Source of the DNA: Prunus persica
Lineage: Eukaryota > Streptophyta > Magnoliopsida > Rosales > Rosaceae
Assembly: GCF_000346465.2 (NCBI RefSeq)
Contig: NC_034011.1
Span: 5,174,440 to 5,238,439 of the forward strand
Length of the DNA: 64,000 bases
Reading direction: 5' to 3'
Shown here: piece by piece, positions 23,201 through 35,089 of the stretch
Layout of the letters: every line of letters begins with the position of its first letter
Numbering within the stretch: the first letter of the stretch is position 1
The notes under the pieces: model-generated
Seen by the model: only the letters and a program-made list of their open reading frames with translations
The model's database searches: none
What the model was told of the DNA's origin: nothing
Program-made: the position numbers and the translations under genes

Positions 23201-26200
23201 TGATTATATTGGACTTCAATATACTTCTGTTGAATTTTTATTTATTTAGTTTCAAATTTCAATGCAAAAGTCTCATTTCAAATTGGGGATCTTAACATAT
23301 TATAAGGGTTTTGGGTCTAATGGTCCCTCAACTTTGACCTGATTTGCATTTTGGTCCCTCAATTTTCAAAATCGTTCCCGTGGTCCTTCAACCTCACTTT
23401 CGTTAGGACAAATGGTCCTGCCGTCAATTTTGTTATCTTTTATGTTAAATGCAGGGGCAAAATGGTATTTTTGTATTATTTTTAATTTCTGCACCCATTT
23501 TCTTTCTCTTCTCTCTCCAGCATCCATCCCTCTCTTCCATTCTTGTTTTTCAGTTCGTAAAAAATATGCAACTCCGTTACTCTCTCTTCAGTCACTCCTT
23601 CATCACCTATTGATTTCTCCCCTTTCTTTCCCTAATATATTTAAATTGAAGATGAAAAAGTGATAATGGAATGGCTCATTATGGAGAGAGATTCCTCAGA
23701 TCTTTAGGAGAGAAAGTGACACCGGAAAGTATTCTCCCCCGAACCGCACTCGACAGATCCTGAACCCAACAGTGTCTCTCTCAGCCACACTATTTCTAAA
23801 TTTTCCAAAATCCCCCAATACATAATAAAATTTGAAGGAAAAAAAAGAAGAGATTCCTCAGATCTGATGTGGGATGCTGACTGTGGAACCCCTGTGACAG
23901 GGAGGTTTTTCTCCCAGAGTGAATCAATTTCCGATTTTGACCCTCAACAGTACACCATGTGCCATGCACATGCTCAAATTTAACAGAAAAAATTAACAAA
24001 ACTGACGGCAGGACCATTTGTCCTAACAAAACTAAAGTTGAAGGACCACGGGAACGATTTTGGAAATTGTGAATCGGGTCAAAGTTCACGGACCATTGAA
24101 CATTAAAACCCCATATTATATGACATTTCTCTTTTAAGTTGAATATTGTATTCCATTCTGTTTTTCATTGGTCATAAATTGAAAAGTAATGTTTGATAAG
24201 TGAATGATTCCTTATATCCTAATGGATAATTTTCTGTACTTGTAGCGTGGCTCGTTTCTTGGAATCACGGGGTATGATAGAGGAAGCACTTGAAGTGGCC
24301 ACAGATCCTGATTACAGATTTGAGCTAGCCATACAGCTTGGTAGATTAGAAATTGCAAAGGTAAGTCCAAGGAGACAACTAGCTTGGGAGGTTCTGTTTA
24401 CTTGAGGATTTATATATTTTGTAGTCTTATAATAAATGATGTGGTTATTTCCCAAGTGTTCATTCACGTTGTTTCTTGCAGGAAATTGCCACAGAGGTGC
24501 AAAGTGAGTCTAAATGGAAGCAGTTAGGTGAATTAGCTATGTCTACTGGAAAGGTATATTGTTTATTTATTCTCACTCACTTGATACACATATTGAATCC
24601 TTACCGACAACCACATTTATCGTCCTGTTGATATTTCCCCTGGTATCTTTAACCATCGAATTGATTTAATCTCTTCGTCTATATTACATTGTTGCAGTTA
24701 GACATGGCCGAGGAATGTTTAAAGCATGCCATGGACCTGAGTGGTTTATTACTGCTCTATTCTTCTCTTGGGGATGCTGAAGGAATAGCAAAACTCGCAA
24801 CCCTTGCTAAAGAACAAGGGAAGAACAATGTTGCATTCCTTTGTTTATTCATGTTGGGTCGATTGGAAGAGTGCCTTGAGTTGCTGGTTGCAAGGTAATT
24901 CCCTATTTGTTTCATTGAAGTATGACTACACGAATCATGCTTTTTAAAATTAATGATTAATGGAGCATCCTCTTTGCAGCAACCGGATACCTGAAGCTGC
25001 TTTGATGGCTCGATCTTATCTTCCAGGCAAGGTCTCAGAGATAGTAGCTATTTGGAGAAAAGACCTGAGCAAGGTGACATTTTAGGACATTTCTGTGCAT
25101 GTCTTATTTTAGACACTCCGATCTCATGCCTGAATTTCTTATTTGGCTTAATTTGATGTAAGAAATTTAGAAATGACAACTTTGCATAGAAAACTCATAG
25201 CATTGTTTTGTTAGGTACAATAGTTATAATGGGCTGGTTGTCCATGTGGCAGTCTCATATTATCTGTTAGAGATATCACTTATCATAGTCACAGTGGCAT
25301 ACAACTGAGGTTTTTTATATTTATTTATTTAGAATTTTGAACATTTCTATTGAAAATATATAGGCAACAATCTCTTTTATGTGTATATTTTTTGTAGGAA
25401 ATTTCAGGTGGCAATTTTACTTTTCAAAGTTAAAGAAAAGTTCTCTTGACTCATTTTAGAACTCATATCTCTAGAAACTTTCACCAGAATCGGTTTTATT
25501 GTTTCCAGCTTTCAAAATTCATTTCCACAAACATCCATGTTGATTAACTTCCTCCATAGTGGATTTGTTGCATCTTTTGGCTTTGATTGATTTGTTATTC
25601 CTTGTTGTTCTGTATGTGTCTTTCACAGTATTCAGTTTTTCTACCGTGATTTCTTTACGATCCTTTCTGTTTTTGATATAGTGTGCCATGTTAAATAATG
25701 GAGTCACACGAAAAGGCAATAACTTCATATAGTTGTGCTGTTATGCTAAAGTATAATACATTGCGTTGCTGCCCACTCAGCTTGTGAAAGTCTTATCGCA
25801 AACCTTTGAGAAAACTAACACTTCTGGGAAGATAGACTTTTGCTACTCTTCTTAGAAGATACAACACAAACGGAGAGGAAAACATGCATGCACAGATGCA
25901 TAGTGCAATTATTTACATATGCAAAAGCATTGGGTGCATATATGTGCGTGCACTTATTTATCCTTTCCTAGTAATGTAGGAGCTTTTATTGTGATTCAAT
26001 GTTTACCTGCAGGTTAATCCAAAAGCTGCTGAGTCTTTGGCTGATCCTGAAGAGTATCCTAATTTGTTTGACGATTGGCAAGTTGCTCTTTCTGTTGAAT
26101 CTAGAGCTGCAGAGAAAAGGTACCTCTGCACATTGTGTGTGTTTGTGTGTGTCTGTACATGTGTTGAATGTGTTCTTGCAAGCTGTAAACTACTATCATT

Positions 26201-27995
26201 TGACTTGGCACAACTCGAGAACTTCCTATCAAATGTTCTCTTTTGGCTTAACAACTTTTCCCTCAGGATGTTAGTTGCTCTTAGTCATGGTTTATTATAT
26301 CGATTTTGTATGGCTTTTTATTAACTGTTCTCTTTTGATTTTTTTTAGGGGTGTTTATCCTCCTGCAGAGGAGTATGTAAACCATGTTGATAAAGCACAC
26401 ATCACCCTTGTGGAGGCTTTCCGGAACCTGCAAGTGGATGAGGAGGAACCTCTTGAAAATGGGGAAGCAAATCATGAGGTATACAATGGATGCCAACTTT
26501 ATTTTAGTTGGAGGTTTTCTTTCCCATGAACAATTTGTTTTGGCTGGTTGATATTTGCATGATAAGATATGCAGATTTCCTGCCTGTCTTCTAATGGATA
26601 TTGTTTCTCTTTTATGCAGTCAACACGTTTGACTACTTTTTGTTAACCTTGTTTAATGTTTGTTCTGTATGATTGATACAAAGTCAGGTCTTCTAACTTC
26701 TAGATGTATTTGTGAAGCTGATGTTGTTTTTATTGATGTAAAGTGAAACCATATTATTGTTAACTCTCTCTTTGCTTTTATTTTATGAATTGGGTTTTAA
26801 ACACTTGTGCTTCATTTGCCCTTTTGATCTGTTCCATCTATAGGTTTCTGAACAGAACGGTGAACAGAACGGGGAACAAACTGCCGAGGAACAGACTGCC
26901 GAGGAACAGTATGGAGAAGAAGGGAGCCAGGAGGAGGCTGTTGTGGTGGATGCTGATTCTACGGATGGTGCTGTACTCATTAATGGTAACGAGGCTGACG
27001 AAGAGTGGGGTACGAATAATGAAGGAACCTCGTCAGCCTAAAAAGCTATTGGTTGGGCCAGTGTGAAAATCCAATTTTGTCTCTGGTGATTAATTGATTC
27101 TAAAGTGCCATCTCTGACTCCCATTCTGACAACTTTCTGATTTCACTACTTATAACACTTTCTCTACTAACATCTATTGGAGATTTTAAATAATTTTAAT
27201 CAATATTGTGCATACAATATCTACTGCTAATGCTGACGAATGGGTGTTCCATATATGGGAAATGCCTCAGCATTATATCAGTGAGCTGTGTTTATTTTTC
27301 TAGTTATGGTTATTGTTGCAATTAGTTATTCCCTGTGGAATAACTGCAACCGAGTTTTGAATATTTGATTGCAAGCGGTGCCATTAAGGTTTTTTTTGTT
27401 CTTAAGTAAGATAAACTTAACGAAAAAGAAGTGTCTGTCCTTTGTGTTCGGGGAAATACAAAGAGAAAGACTAGGAAAAGAATCTAACATCTGAGTTGTA
27501 TAGAGACCAAAAACTCCCCAATAAGCAGTAGGCACAACTGTGATCTACTACTTAAACCAAGAGACAAATTGGATTTTGTGGAGCCTTTTTTTTTTTTGTC
27601 ATATGCTTCTGTGTAGCTTAGTTGTTTTCTATTGCTGTTTTGGCTTTCTGCTTGTTTGATTGCAGTATTGGCTTTCTGCTTGTTTGATTGCAGTATTGGC
27701 TTTCTGCTTGTTTGATTGCAGTATTGGCTTTCTTCGAAACATTCTTTTCTCATCCTTTCTGATAATTAACTTGTATATGCTGAAACTTGGTGGTTTTGCT
27801 TTTTGCAATCTGGTAGAACCATATGAGGATTTTTGGTCTCTCTATTAGCTGTTGTATGCTCTGAGGAGTTTAATAGTGGGAACAAAGGCATTTGTTTCTT
27901 TGCTTGTGTTTGCTTAGTTCTCTAGGCAGATTGTTTTTTTTGCATCCTAATCCTTTCATCTTTTACTGTTTGCAGTGCTTACACCACGTCACTAG
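16527..27995 (+). CDS. Coatomer subunit beta' (beta'-COP), complete gene
   Basis: This is a subunit of the COPI coat that retrieves dilysine cargo from Golgi to ER. Coding exons: 16527-16529, 16924-16944, 17059-17120, 17709-17763, 18802-18838, 18961-19286, 19378-19509, 19602-19750, 19946-20014, 20412-20562, 20659-20724, 21070-21258, 21783-21923, 22005-22079, 22174-22350, 22459-22550, 22648-22764, 24246-24360, 24482-24553, 24698-24894, 24980-25073, 26013-26119, 26349-26478, and 26844 onward. The last exon either reads through to TAA at 27039-27041 (924 residues) or splices 27009 to 27976 and ends at TAG 27993-27995 (920 residues, tail VLTPRH, like the Arabidopsis tail). Two WD40 propellers (about residues 1-600) precede an alpha-solenoid and an acidic tail rich in Glu. 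Exon 1 holds only the ATG. Identification is very secure; the isoform choice is inferred. Confidence 0.93.
20165..20200. repeat. (TA)n microsatellite in beta'-COP intron 9
   Basis: About 18 uninterrupted TA units lie between exons 9 and 10, away from both splice sites. It is likely polymorphic and has no evident function. Confidence 0.9.
21531..21812 (+). repeat. 141-bp tandem duplication across the exon 13 acceptor
   Basis: Positions 21531-21671 and 21672-21812 are near-identical copies. Each holds the end of intron 12, the TTTCAG acceptor and the first 30 bases of exon 13. Only the second copy is continuous with the rest of the exon. Using the first acceptor would read about a dozen codons and stop at TAG inside the duplicated intron. 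The copies show almost no divergence, so the event is recent. Confidence 0.9.
22839..22930. repeat. Small foldback element in beta'-COP intron 17
   Basis: CCCCCGTGTCCTATTTCC (left) pairs with AAATAGGACACGGGGG (right) across a short loop containing CCCACTCACC. A relative with the same blocks (CCTATTTTCCCACCC and GGGTGAGGAAATAGGACA) lies at 63040-63175, so this is a dispersed family of miniature elements. Confidence 0.6.
23305..24111. mobile_element. Non-autonomous Mutator-like element in beta'-COP intron 17
   Basis: Long terminal inverted repeats of about 125 bp pair 23305-23430 with 23985-24111 (shared blocks AATGGTCC, AACTTTGACC, CGTTCCCGTGGTCCTTCAAC, GGACAAATGGTCCTGCCGTC). The 9-bp sequence CATATTATA flanks both ends (23296-23304 and 24112-24120), the target-duplication length typical of Mutator-like elements. 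The 807-bp element has no transposase frame. It sits mid-intron, so splicing of exons 17 and 18 is probably unaffected. Confidence 0.85.
27638..27733 (+). repeat. 28-bp tandem repeat of acceptor-like units in the last beta'-COP intron
   Basis: The unit TTGGCTTTCTGCTTGTTTGA followed by TTGCAGTA repeats three times (27638-27665, 27666-27693, 27694-27721) with a partial fourth. Each unit ends in a pyrimidine-rich tract and GCAG, the form of a 3' splice site. The proposed functional acceptor (TTTGCAG at 27969-27975) lies 250 bp further on. Confidence 0.8.
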
Positions 27996-28900
27996 GTCTG
28001 ACGAAGACTGCTGGTCCAGCTGTATGGATCCTTTACAGAGGTAAGAAAAGCTTCATTAATGGAACATGCAATCAGATGGTGTATAATCATAGTTTTCAAT
28101 TCTCTGCTAGATGAACTCACTCTATGAATAGGCTAGGTCGGGCATATTACACAGACTGAATCTCACATTTTTGCATTTAAGAAGCCAGACACCCTGCACT
28201 TTTCTGTTCCAAAGTGAACATAAAAGTGCTATTTTGTAGGAGGGGGGATTAATTCATTACTGTCATTAATCAAGAAAAAAAGTGTCTGAAAGATTGTTTT
28301 AAATTGTACATGGCAAATACATGTTACAAAAATTGACACTAAAATAACTTCAGATCTGGTACTACAAATAATTCATCTAAACCATTCTTATGGTCTTATG
28401 TCCTGTGTGCCCTACCCGTTTTTATTTCTGATGGGTAAGAATAAAACAGTTCCATTTGGTATATAATATTATCATCTGTCATGATATAATTGCTTTAAGC
28501 AAACAGTTCTTAAGGCTGACCGAATTCCAAGCAACTCTCTATTCATATGACAAAGCTGTTATGTTCAGCAATAATTGCACTGGTGCTAGTCAATACCCAG
28601 TCATTTTGATGGTCTCTTTTTCTGTTTCCCATTGGCTTTTTCGTTTTTTTTTTTTCCCGCTGACAGGTCTCCTGCAAGAGGCTGGCAAAGAGGTGATGTA
28701 ATGGATCGGTTGTCTCTGATACCCGGTGGTGTGGCTTGTAACCAAGTTATAGTTTGTCATGAGGCACAACATATAGTTTGGTAGCTTTAGTTAGTTTGCT
28801 CTTTCAATTGCAGCTTTTAACATATTCTTTGAGGCCATCTTCCCATCATACAATTTTCTTGTGCCATTGTGAATGTAGAAAGAATTGAGCTAGGGATAAG
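27976..28900 (+). other. Alternative terminal exon and 3' UTR of beta'-COP
   Basis: An exon from 27976 carries the last codons of the spliced isoform (TAG at 27993-27995) and ends at a GTAAGA donor after 28040. A second 3' UTR exon probably begins after CTGACAG at 28667 and runs to about 28900. The arrangement implies an intron inside the 3' UTR downstream of the stop codon. The 3' end itself is approximate. Confidence 0.55.
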
Positions 28901-30070
28901 GTCCACCCCCTTTTCCATTCATCAAATTTTAGATATTTGGTTCCCCTTGACTCTTTGTGTGTTTTGGGAATTGAATTCTTTTATGCGACTGATTGTAAAC
29001 GTGTATTATTCATAAAGAGTATATACATTTTTAGCATTACACCAACTTTGCCGCAACGTTGGTTAGCTTACCTACCTTTTTGTTGCCATAATAATCCCAC
29101 GAGGAAGAAGAAAAAAAGAAAAAGAAAAAGAAGAAAGAACAGAAAGATATTTGATTAATTTTTTTTCCCTTAATCGTGTTTAAATTTCATGCACGTGGAG
29201 CCCATTAATTTGAAAAGTGCAACTGAACTTTGTACCAGCATTTTAATCTTTATAGCTCACTTTCTTTTAAAATTGTCGGCGATTGTAGCATCTTGGTCCT
29301 CAAAGGTTCACTTTAAAAGTAAATAAATAAAAAAATAAATATATCAAAGATCTTCCAAATAAAATAAAAAAAATCAGTGCATGAATGATTCTAAATTAGG
29401 TAAATTTGAAATAACAATTTGGTTTTTCATCTGCGATGATTATTAATAGAAATTTAAAATAACTTCTTCACCTCCCTCATAATAGGCTTATCAATGCGAT
29501 GTAGCTACCAAATTAGATAACTCCTAAGATTTTTACAAATAACTTAGGTCCGACCTATGAGAGGAAAAAGAAATTTGGCGTTCGAAAGTTTTTGTATAGG
29601 ATCATGCTAGGAACGCCACATTATTAGACAACTTTATCTTTTTTTTTTCTTTGAAAAAAAGCAATACAAAGAGATTCTCGGATGAGACTAAGCAGTCACC
29701 GACCGTTCTGACGCGCCCCTGACCTATCTTGATTAAGACCGAAAACTCTCTAAAATGGAGCCTGGTTTAAGCTGTCAAACAAATTATAGAATAGAAAAAA
29801 AAAGAACCACTAGTAGGGATATGGATGGAGTCTCGCTTAGTAAAGAGAGTTGTAGATTAGTAGAAAGTAAACAGAAGTTAATAGTTTGCAGATTTTGGGA
29901 ATTTTCAATTTGAGGAAAAAAAAAAAAAAAAAAAGAGCAAGGAGGATAAATTTTAGAGCTTCATTGACTTGACATGCTGATTCCGGGCCAGAATTTTCCG
30001 GAAGCCCAATTTCAATGGGTTTTCCTACCCTAAACGCCACGTGTCACAAAATGACCTAAATTACATGTAA
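28900..30070. other. Spacer between beta'-COP and NUP50 genes
   Basis: AT-rich DNA with a purine stretch (29100-29140) and a poly-A run near 29916-29934. I see no gene. The segment ends at the NUP50 promoter. Confidence 0.5.
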
Positions 30071-30074
30071 ATCC

Positions 30075-30080
30075 TATAAA
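30075..30080 (+). promoter_or_regulatory. TATA box of the NUP50-like gene
   Basis: TATAAA in the context CCTATAAATCC lies about 260 bp before the donor of the first, non-coding exon. Transcription would start near 30105-30110. Confidence 0.5.
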
Positions 30081-30104
30081 TCCATATGTGAGAAATGGTA
30101 TCGT

Positions 30105-31528
30105 CATTTTAGTATCTGTACGCACACCATTAAAACCCCTTCATAGCTCAATCAAAAAGGGGAAGAAACCCTTAAACTCTTCCATATCCAAATCTTTCCC
30201 AATCAATCTCTCAATTACATTCTACATAAGCAACCCAAAACCCAAAAGAGCACAATTTCAAAAAACCAGCCATTAATTTCTGGATCTCTCTCTAGGTTCT
30301 GCTTCTGCTGCCGCGTCTGCGGCTCTTTGCTTGTCGGTAAGTCCAAGCCCATTCTCCATTTCTCGTTTCCATTTTTTATTTGAAACTCAGTCACTGAATA
30401 ATATCTTGGGCTTCTTATATAGTTTAATATTTTCATGATATTTGGTTCAATTTTAATTTTTTTGGTGGGTTATGCAACTTGTTTATCTTTTTCTGGGTTA
30501 TTTTTTTTTTTAGGTTGCTTGTGCTTTTCTTGATTTGGTTGAATAGTTTTTTCTTTGAATCATGATGACCCAGTTCGTTAAATTTTTCGGAATTTGCTGG
30601 GAAAGTAGGGTTTTAGCTGTTAACCCTCCTTTGGTGCCTGAGGAAATTGGTGAAAGATTAGAAAATCTGGCGGAAAATAAAATAGAAGTTTCAATCGTTG
30701 TTCATGGTATTCTGAAACACACTCAACTGGTGCTATTGAACTTAGGGTTTTCAACAAACTCTTTTATTTATTTATTATTTTATTTTTAGAACGACCCCAA
30801 TAATTTTTCATTTAAGCAGTGTAGATTCTTGTTATTAGTTCTACTCTTGACTTCTCCTAGCAGTTAAGTACTGTATTTTCTTATGTTTTCTGGTGTACTT
30901 ATTAACTTTCAATTTGTTTTTTCTGTTCTGTGTCTATGCATGTGATGAACAATAGTGGATAAGAAAATGCATTGTTTTGTACTTACTTATTTGTAATATT
31001 TTTAGTTAAATTTATGGAAAAACTAATCACATTTTGTATAGTCCATTATGGGTGGAATCAAGGTTCTGATGTTTTGTAAGACAAATTTGGTCGACTTTTT
31101 AGGTGATATGGAATGTAACTTTCCTTACCTTTGTCACACGTAAGTTGGTGTCCCTTTTTTTTTCCTGTATTTTCTGGTCTGTTGAATTTTTTGAAGATCT
31201 CTTCTGACTGACAGAGATAAACAGTTGCGGACTTTTTCATTAATAGTTCATATTGAAGATTCTTTATTATGTGAAGGGTTCTTTGATTAGACTTGGTGTA
31301 CTGCAACTCATGGTTGTGTTAATCAGTGCTGTTTGTCCCTCACATGGATTTGCCTATTAAGTTTTCTCTGCATTTGGTAGTAATAATAATCTATGAGTTT
31401 AACATCCTTGTTTGTCTGATTATCTTGGCTCTGCAAAAAAGTATAATTTTTGAATGATTTGCAGATATTGGCTTTCCAAACAGTTGAGGGACTGATTCTT
31501 TAATTTAACTCTCTCGGTTCATTTTTCA
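30105..31528 (+). other. 5' UTR of the NUP50-like gene with a leader intron
   Basis: A non-coding exon from about 30105 ends at TTGTCG|GTAAGT (exon end 30336). The intron runs 30337-31464 and closes at GATTTGCAG. The second leader segment 31465-31528 leads into the start codon. Long first introns in the 5' UTR are frequent in constitutively expressed plant genes and often enhance expression. The transcription start is inferred from the TATA box. Confidence 0.6.
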
Positions 31529-32776
31529 ATGGCGGATTCGGAAAATGCCCTTCCACCTTCTAAGAAGCGAGCTGCTGGAAGGGAACTCTCTCGGGATAAC
31601 CCAGGCCTTGATGACGAAGAAGATGCTCTTGAACAAGAGACTGGAACTTTCAAGAGGGCCAGTGAGGAGGTGCTGGCAACCCGAAGAATTGTTAAGGTTC
31701 GCCGCCAGCAGCCAGCATCTGGTCCTACTTCCAATCCTTTTGCTGGTATACAGTTGGTTCCTCCAACAGAAGGAAGCGCAGTCCCTGCTGAAGTTACAGC
31801 TGCTGCACAACCTGCCAGTGAGATAAGGGTTTCAGATGAGGAGAATAAGCAGTCAGAAAGCAAGGTTGAGCAGGTTGGTGCTGAATCAGCTGCTGATAAG
31901 GAGAATGTTGTGAAGGAGAACACTGAAGTTTCAAGTGAAGCAACGGAACCTGAGGTTGTACATGAACCAGCTGTGGGAGAAAATAAGACAAATGAGGGTG
32001 AGACTGAAAATGAGGAGAAGACTGAAAATGAAGATAACGAAGATAACAAAAACGAAAATGTAGATCCAAGTCCGGAAGGTACTTCTTTGAGCTCATTCCA
32101 ACAGCTTTCGAGTAGTCAAAATGCCTTCACAAATCTTTCTGGAACTGGGTTTTCCACTTCCACCTTTTCCTTTGGGCTTATTTCAAAGGATGGTTCCACA
32201 TTGGGTACTGGCTCTGGTTCTCTCTTTGGATCAAATAATGATCAGCCTTCTGGTCTTGGTCTCTCGAATAATGGAAATTCTTCAAAATTTGGTACATCAG
32301 GGGCTCCAGTTGTACCTAAGAGTGATGGTGGTGGTTTCCCACCAATGCAAGAGGTTGCGGTTGAGACTGGAGAAGAAAATGAGAAAGCGGTTTTCAATGC
32401 TGATGCTGCGTTATTTGAATTTATTGATGGAGGCTGGAAAGAACGTGGTAAGGGAGATCTGAAAGTCAATGTATCTGAATCTGGGACTGAAAAGGCGAGA
32501 CTTGTTATGAGACTCAAGGGAATTAGAAAGGTAATTCTGAATGCTAGTCTGTACCCAGACATGAAGCTGACAAATATGGAGAAGAAAGGTGTAACATTTG
32601 CCTGCATGAACAGTATCGATGAAAAGAAGGATGGGCTTTCCACCTTTGCTTTGAAATTCAAGGATGGTTCTATAGTTGAGGAATTTTGCACTGCTGTTAC
32701 AGCACATAAAGATAAAGGTAAGGCATCTACGGCTATGAAGACTCCTGAAAATTCTCCCAAGGCTTCTGATGATTGA
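31529..32776 (+). CDS. NUP50-type nucleoporin with C-terminal RanBP1 domain
   Basis: A single coding exon gives 415 residues. Residues 11-40 (SKKRAAGRELSRDNPG) form the basic N-terminal NUP50 signature that contacts importin alpha in animal NUP50. NPFAGI at 69-74 and scattered FG motifs (SFGL near 214, LFG near 232, KFG near 253) follow. Residues 105-182 are acidic and Glu/Asn-rich, probably disordered. Residues about 288-395 form a Ran-binding domain (ALFEFIDGGWKERGKGDLKV, RLVMRLKGIRKVILNA, STFALKFKDGSIVEEF). The protein likely acts at the nuclear basket, helping importin and Ran cycling. The start is supported by the match to the NUP50 N-terminus. The frame ends with TGA at 32774-32776. The 3' UTR probably extends past 33000. 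Confidence 0.9.
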   Translation: MADSENALPPSKKRAAGRELSRDNPGLDDEEDALEQETGTFKRASEEVLATRRIVKVRRQQPASGPTSNPFAGIQLVPPTEGSAVPAEVTAAAQPASEIRVSDEENKQSESKVEQVGAESAADKENVVKENTEVSSEATEPEVVHEPAVGENKTNEGETENEEKTENEDNEDNKNENVDPSPEGTSLSSFQQLSSSQNAFTNLSGTGFSTSTFSFGLISKDGSTLGTGSGSLFGSNNDQPSGLGLSNNGNSSKFGTSGAPVVPKSDGGGFPPMQEVAVETGEENEKAVFNADAALFEFIDGGWKERGKGDLKVNVSESGTEKARLVMRLKGIRKVILNASLYPDMKLTNMEKKGVTFACMNSIDEKKDGLSTFALKFKDGSIVEEFCTAVTAHKDKGKASTAMKTPENSPKASDD

Positions 32777-33529
32777 AATGGTGGCTCATGCTGATGCTCA
32801 GCAAGTTCTATTTCCTGTCGTAAGTTTGTTCCAGTTGCTGTCCTTTACCCTTTTGAGAAGAAAACAAAGTCGTTTCAGAGTCCGGCAGTCCCTAAGCCCT
32901 TTTGTAGCAGAGTTATAGAGTCCTGTCCATGTTGTTGTAGTTTAATTTCAGCCTAGTCTTTGAAAACTCATTCTGGATCAAATCTTAGGTTCAGTCAAAC
33001 TGCGTTAAGCTGTCTGGGATGTTGAATGCTTGACACAGTTTTATAGTTGGTCCCGTGATATGCGATATGTGTCAAAACTGCTGGGTCAGTCGGATATTAA
33101 AAAATTTCATGGTTAGATTAATCATTAATATGAACTACTTGCCTCTCTGGGAAGTTAGCCCAGTTAATTTTGTTTATCTTTTTTTTTTATTTTTCTGGGT
33201 CAGAGCCATGGCTCACTTTTTCCACTTTACAGGCAAATGAAGTAGGTTGTTTTCTTGAATGTGGCCAAAATATTAACTGAAAAGCACCCTATATTGTTGT
33301 AATTTTCTTTTTCGTCTGAAGACTATTTTCATAGGTCATATGTTTAATTTTATTTTAACGAGGAATTAAGAATTTTTATTTGAGACGTCTTCTAAGACCT
33401 TGGAGAAAAATATTACTATTTAACTAAGATTAATTGGTTCTAATTTTTTTTTGGGTGGATAGATTTTAACATTTGAAATGGCATATGTGTGTGTGTGAGT
33501 GTTTATTATTATTTTTGTTTAGAAATGGA

Positions 33530-34880
33530 ATTTATTCATAAAATTAAAGTAGCGTACATAGAACAACATGAAACAGTAGTCTTGTTAAAATCTTCCCGAG
33601 GGACAAACCCCAAGTTAGGAAAGAGAGTTTGAAACAGTCATGTAAGACCAATGGTAGAGCAAGATAAGATAAAATAAAACAGCAAACTGACATATGGACC
33701 TCCGACAAGAACACTACAGCACAATCCAACTGTCAAAAGAGTCCTGCTACAAGTTCGTAATCCTTTGCACAACCACAAGACATTGAGAGCATCTGACAGA
33801 GAATGCAATACGCCAAGAAGAAAGAAAACATCCACTAAGCACACCATCTCCGGCCACCTCCAACAACAATTGGCGATGACAAAAAAGAAATCTGCAAGAA
33901 ACAACACAGAGAAGAGACTAACCTTGCAAACAGGCCAGGAAAGAAAATAATATAAAAAAGTCTCAAAGCACGTGGTCTCATCTCAACACTAACAAAGAAA
34001 CTTCCTATGAAAACATAGTCCTTGAGACAGGCAGAGAATTAAAGATCAGCTAAAGGGAGAAGGAAGAAAACACCTCGCAACAATAACAAAGTTGGCCTAG
34101 CTACTTAACATGAACATGAGGATCAGGCACAAGAGCATTCGCCGGATGCCAAGGCCATGAATTCTCCAAGAACACATTAAGAAAGGCGCCTAGGAGACTC
34201 CACTAGGCCAGTCTCTATATGTTTGTTAGGAAGGACACTAACATCATCCAGATTCGCAGTCCCCATCGCAGAGTAACTAGCCAAACCCGTAAAGATAGGT
34301 AAAAGGATGGTACCTAACAACCCTAGTTGCCAAAAACTTGGCCCAACACCATGAAAAGGAGAATCAAAGCTATAGACCCTAAGTGAAAAGCCACCCACGC
34401 CAAATCTTTGGACAACGGCTGTCTTCTCCTGAAGGTAAGCCACCTCCACCATGATTGCGCGACCCCAATGAAGCAGCTTGCACCATAGCCTTCGTTGACT
34501 TGGAGATTGTCTACACAATAGCAGGAGCAGACTAGCTAAAACCACTATACCAAGGCAACCACCAGAAACGTCAACACATCGAGGAGAAAGAAAACAACGA
34601 AACCAACGCCCATGATTTGAGAAAGACAACAACGAGGCCAACACCCAGAGTCAAAGAGAGGAGTAACGGTAGTGACTCGACGTGGAAGAAAATTGACTCT
34701 ACATTGTCAAGTCGAGCAGGGCAACAACGGTTGAACGTGGATGAAAACAAGCGTTGTTAGGCTAAGGAGGAGATGACGACTGAATTTAAAAGACCTAAGC
34801 CCTAATATTTGACGCACATCTCTTCTCACGTAGCGAGAGAGCTACCCAACGGCATGTGTGTGTTACATGAGGTACCAATC
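33530..34880 (-). repeat. Unclassified retroelement-like repeat with a minus-strand 3' tail
   Basis: The left end reads, on the minus strand, as a terminal TTTATGAATAAATTCC segment, and the body has long but motif-free frames on the minus strand (34177-34644, 33638-33907). Similar ATCAATAAAA-type endings occur at 35090 and 39300 in the same orientation. A LINE-derived or other non-coding retroelement 3' region is the best guess. I recognise no protein. Confidence 0.35.
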
Positions 34881-35089
34881 TATATAATTGTTAGTTTTGT
34901 GTTCTTCTGGTCATTTTGGGCCTTTTCTGTATAATAAATTTTTTCTTAAAGAACATGTTTCCATCATGCTATGATACAAATAATGTGATCCGAGTGTAAT
35001 GAAGGATTTGTTTTAAGGACACCCTTGTATGGCCCACCATGCATTGTATTTCAATGATCCAAACTATCTTTTTTTTATTTTTTTATTTT

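Noticed and set aside
30562..30789. 75-codon frame in the NUP50 leader intron
   Set aside because: Lies wholly within the inferred 5' UTR intron and has no known motif.
33638..34644. Minus-strand frames of 89-155 codons rich in Leu, Val and Cys
   Set aside because: No recognisable motif; typical of repeat DNA read in a chance frame.
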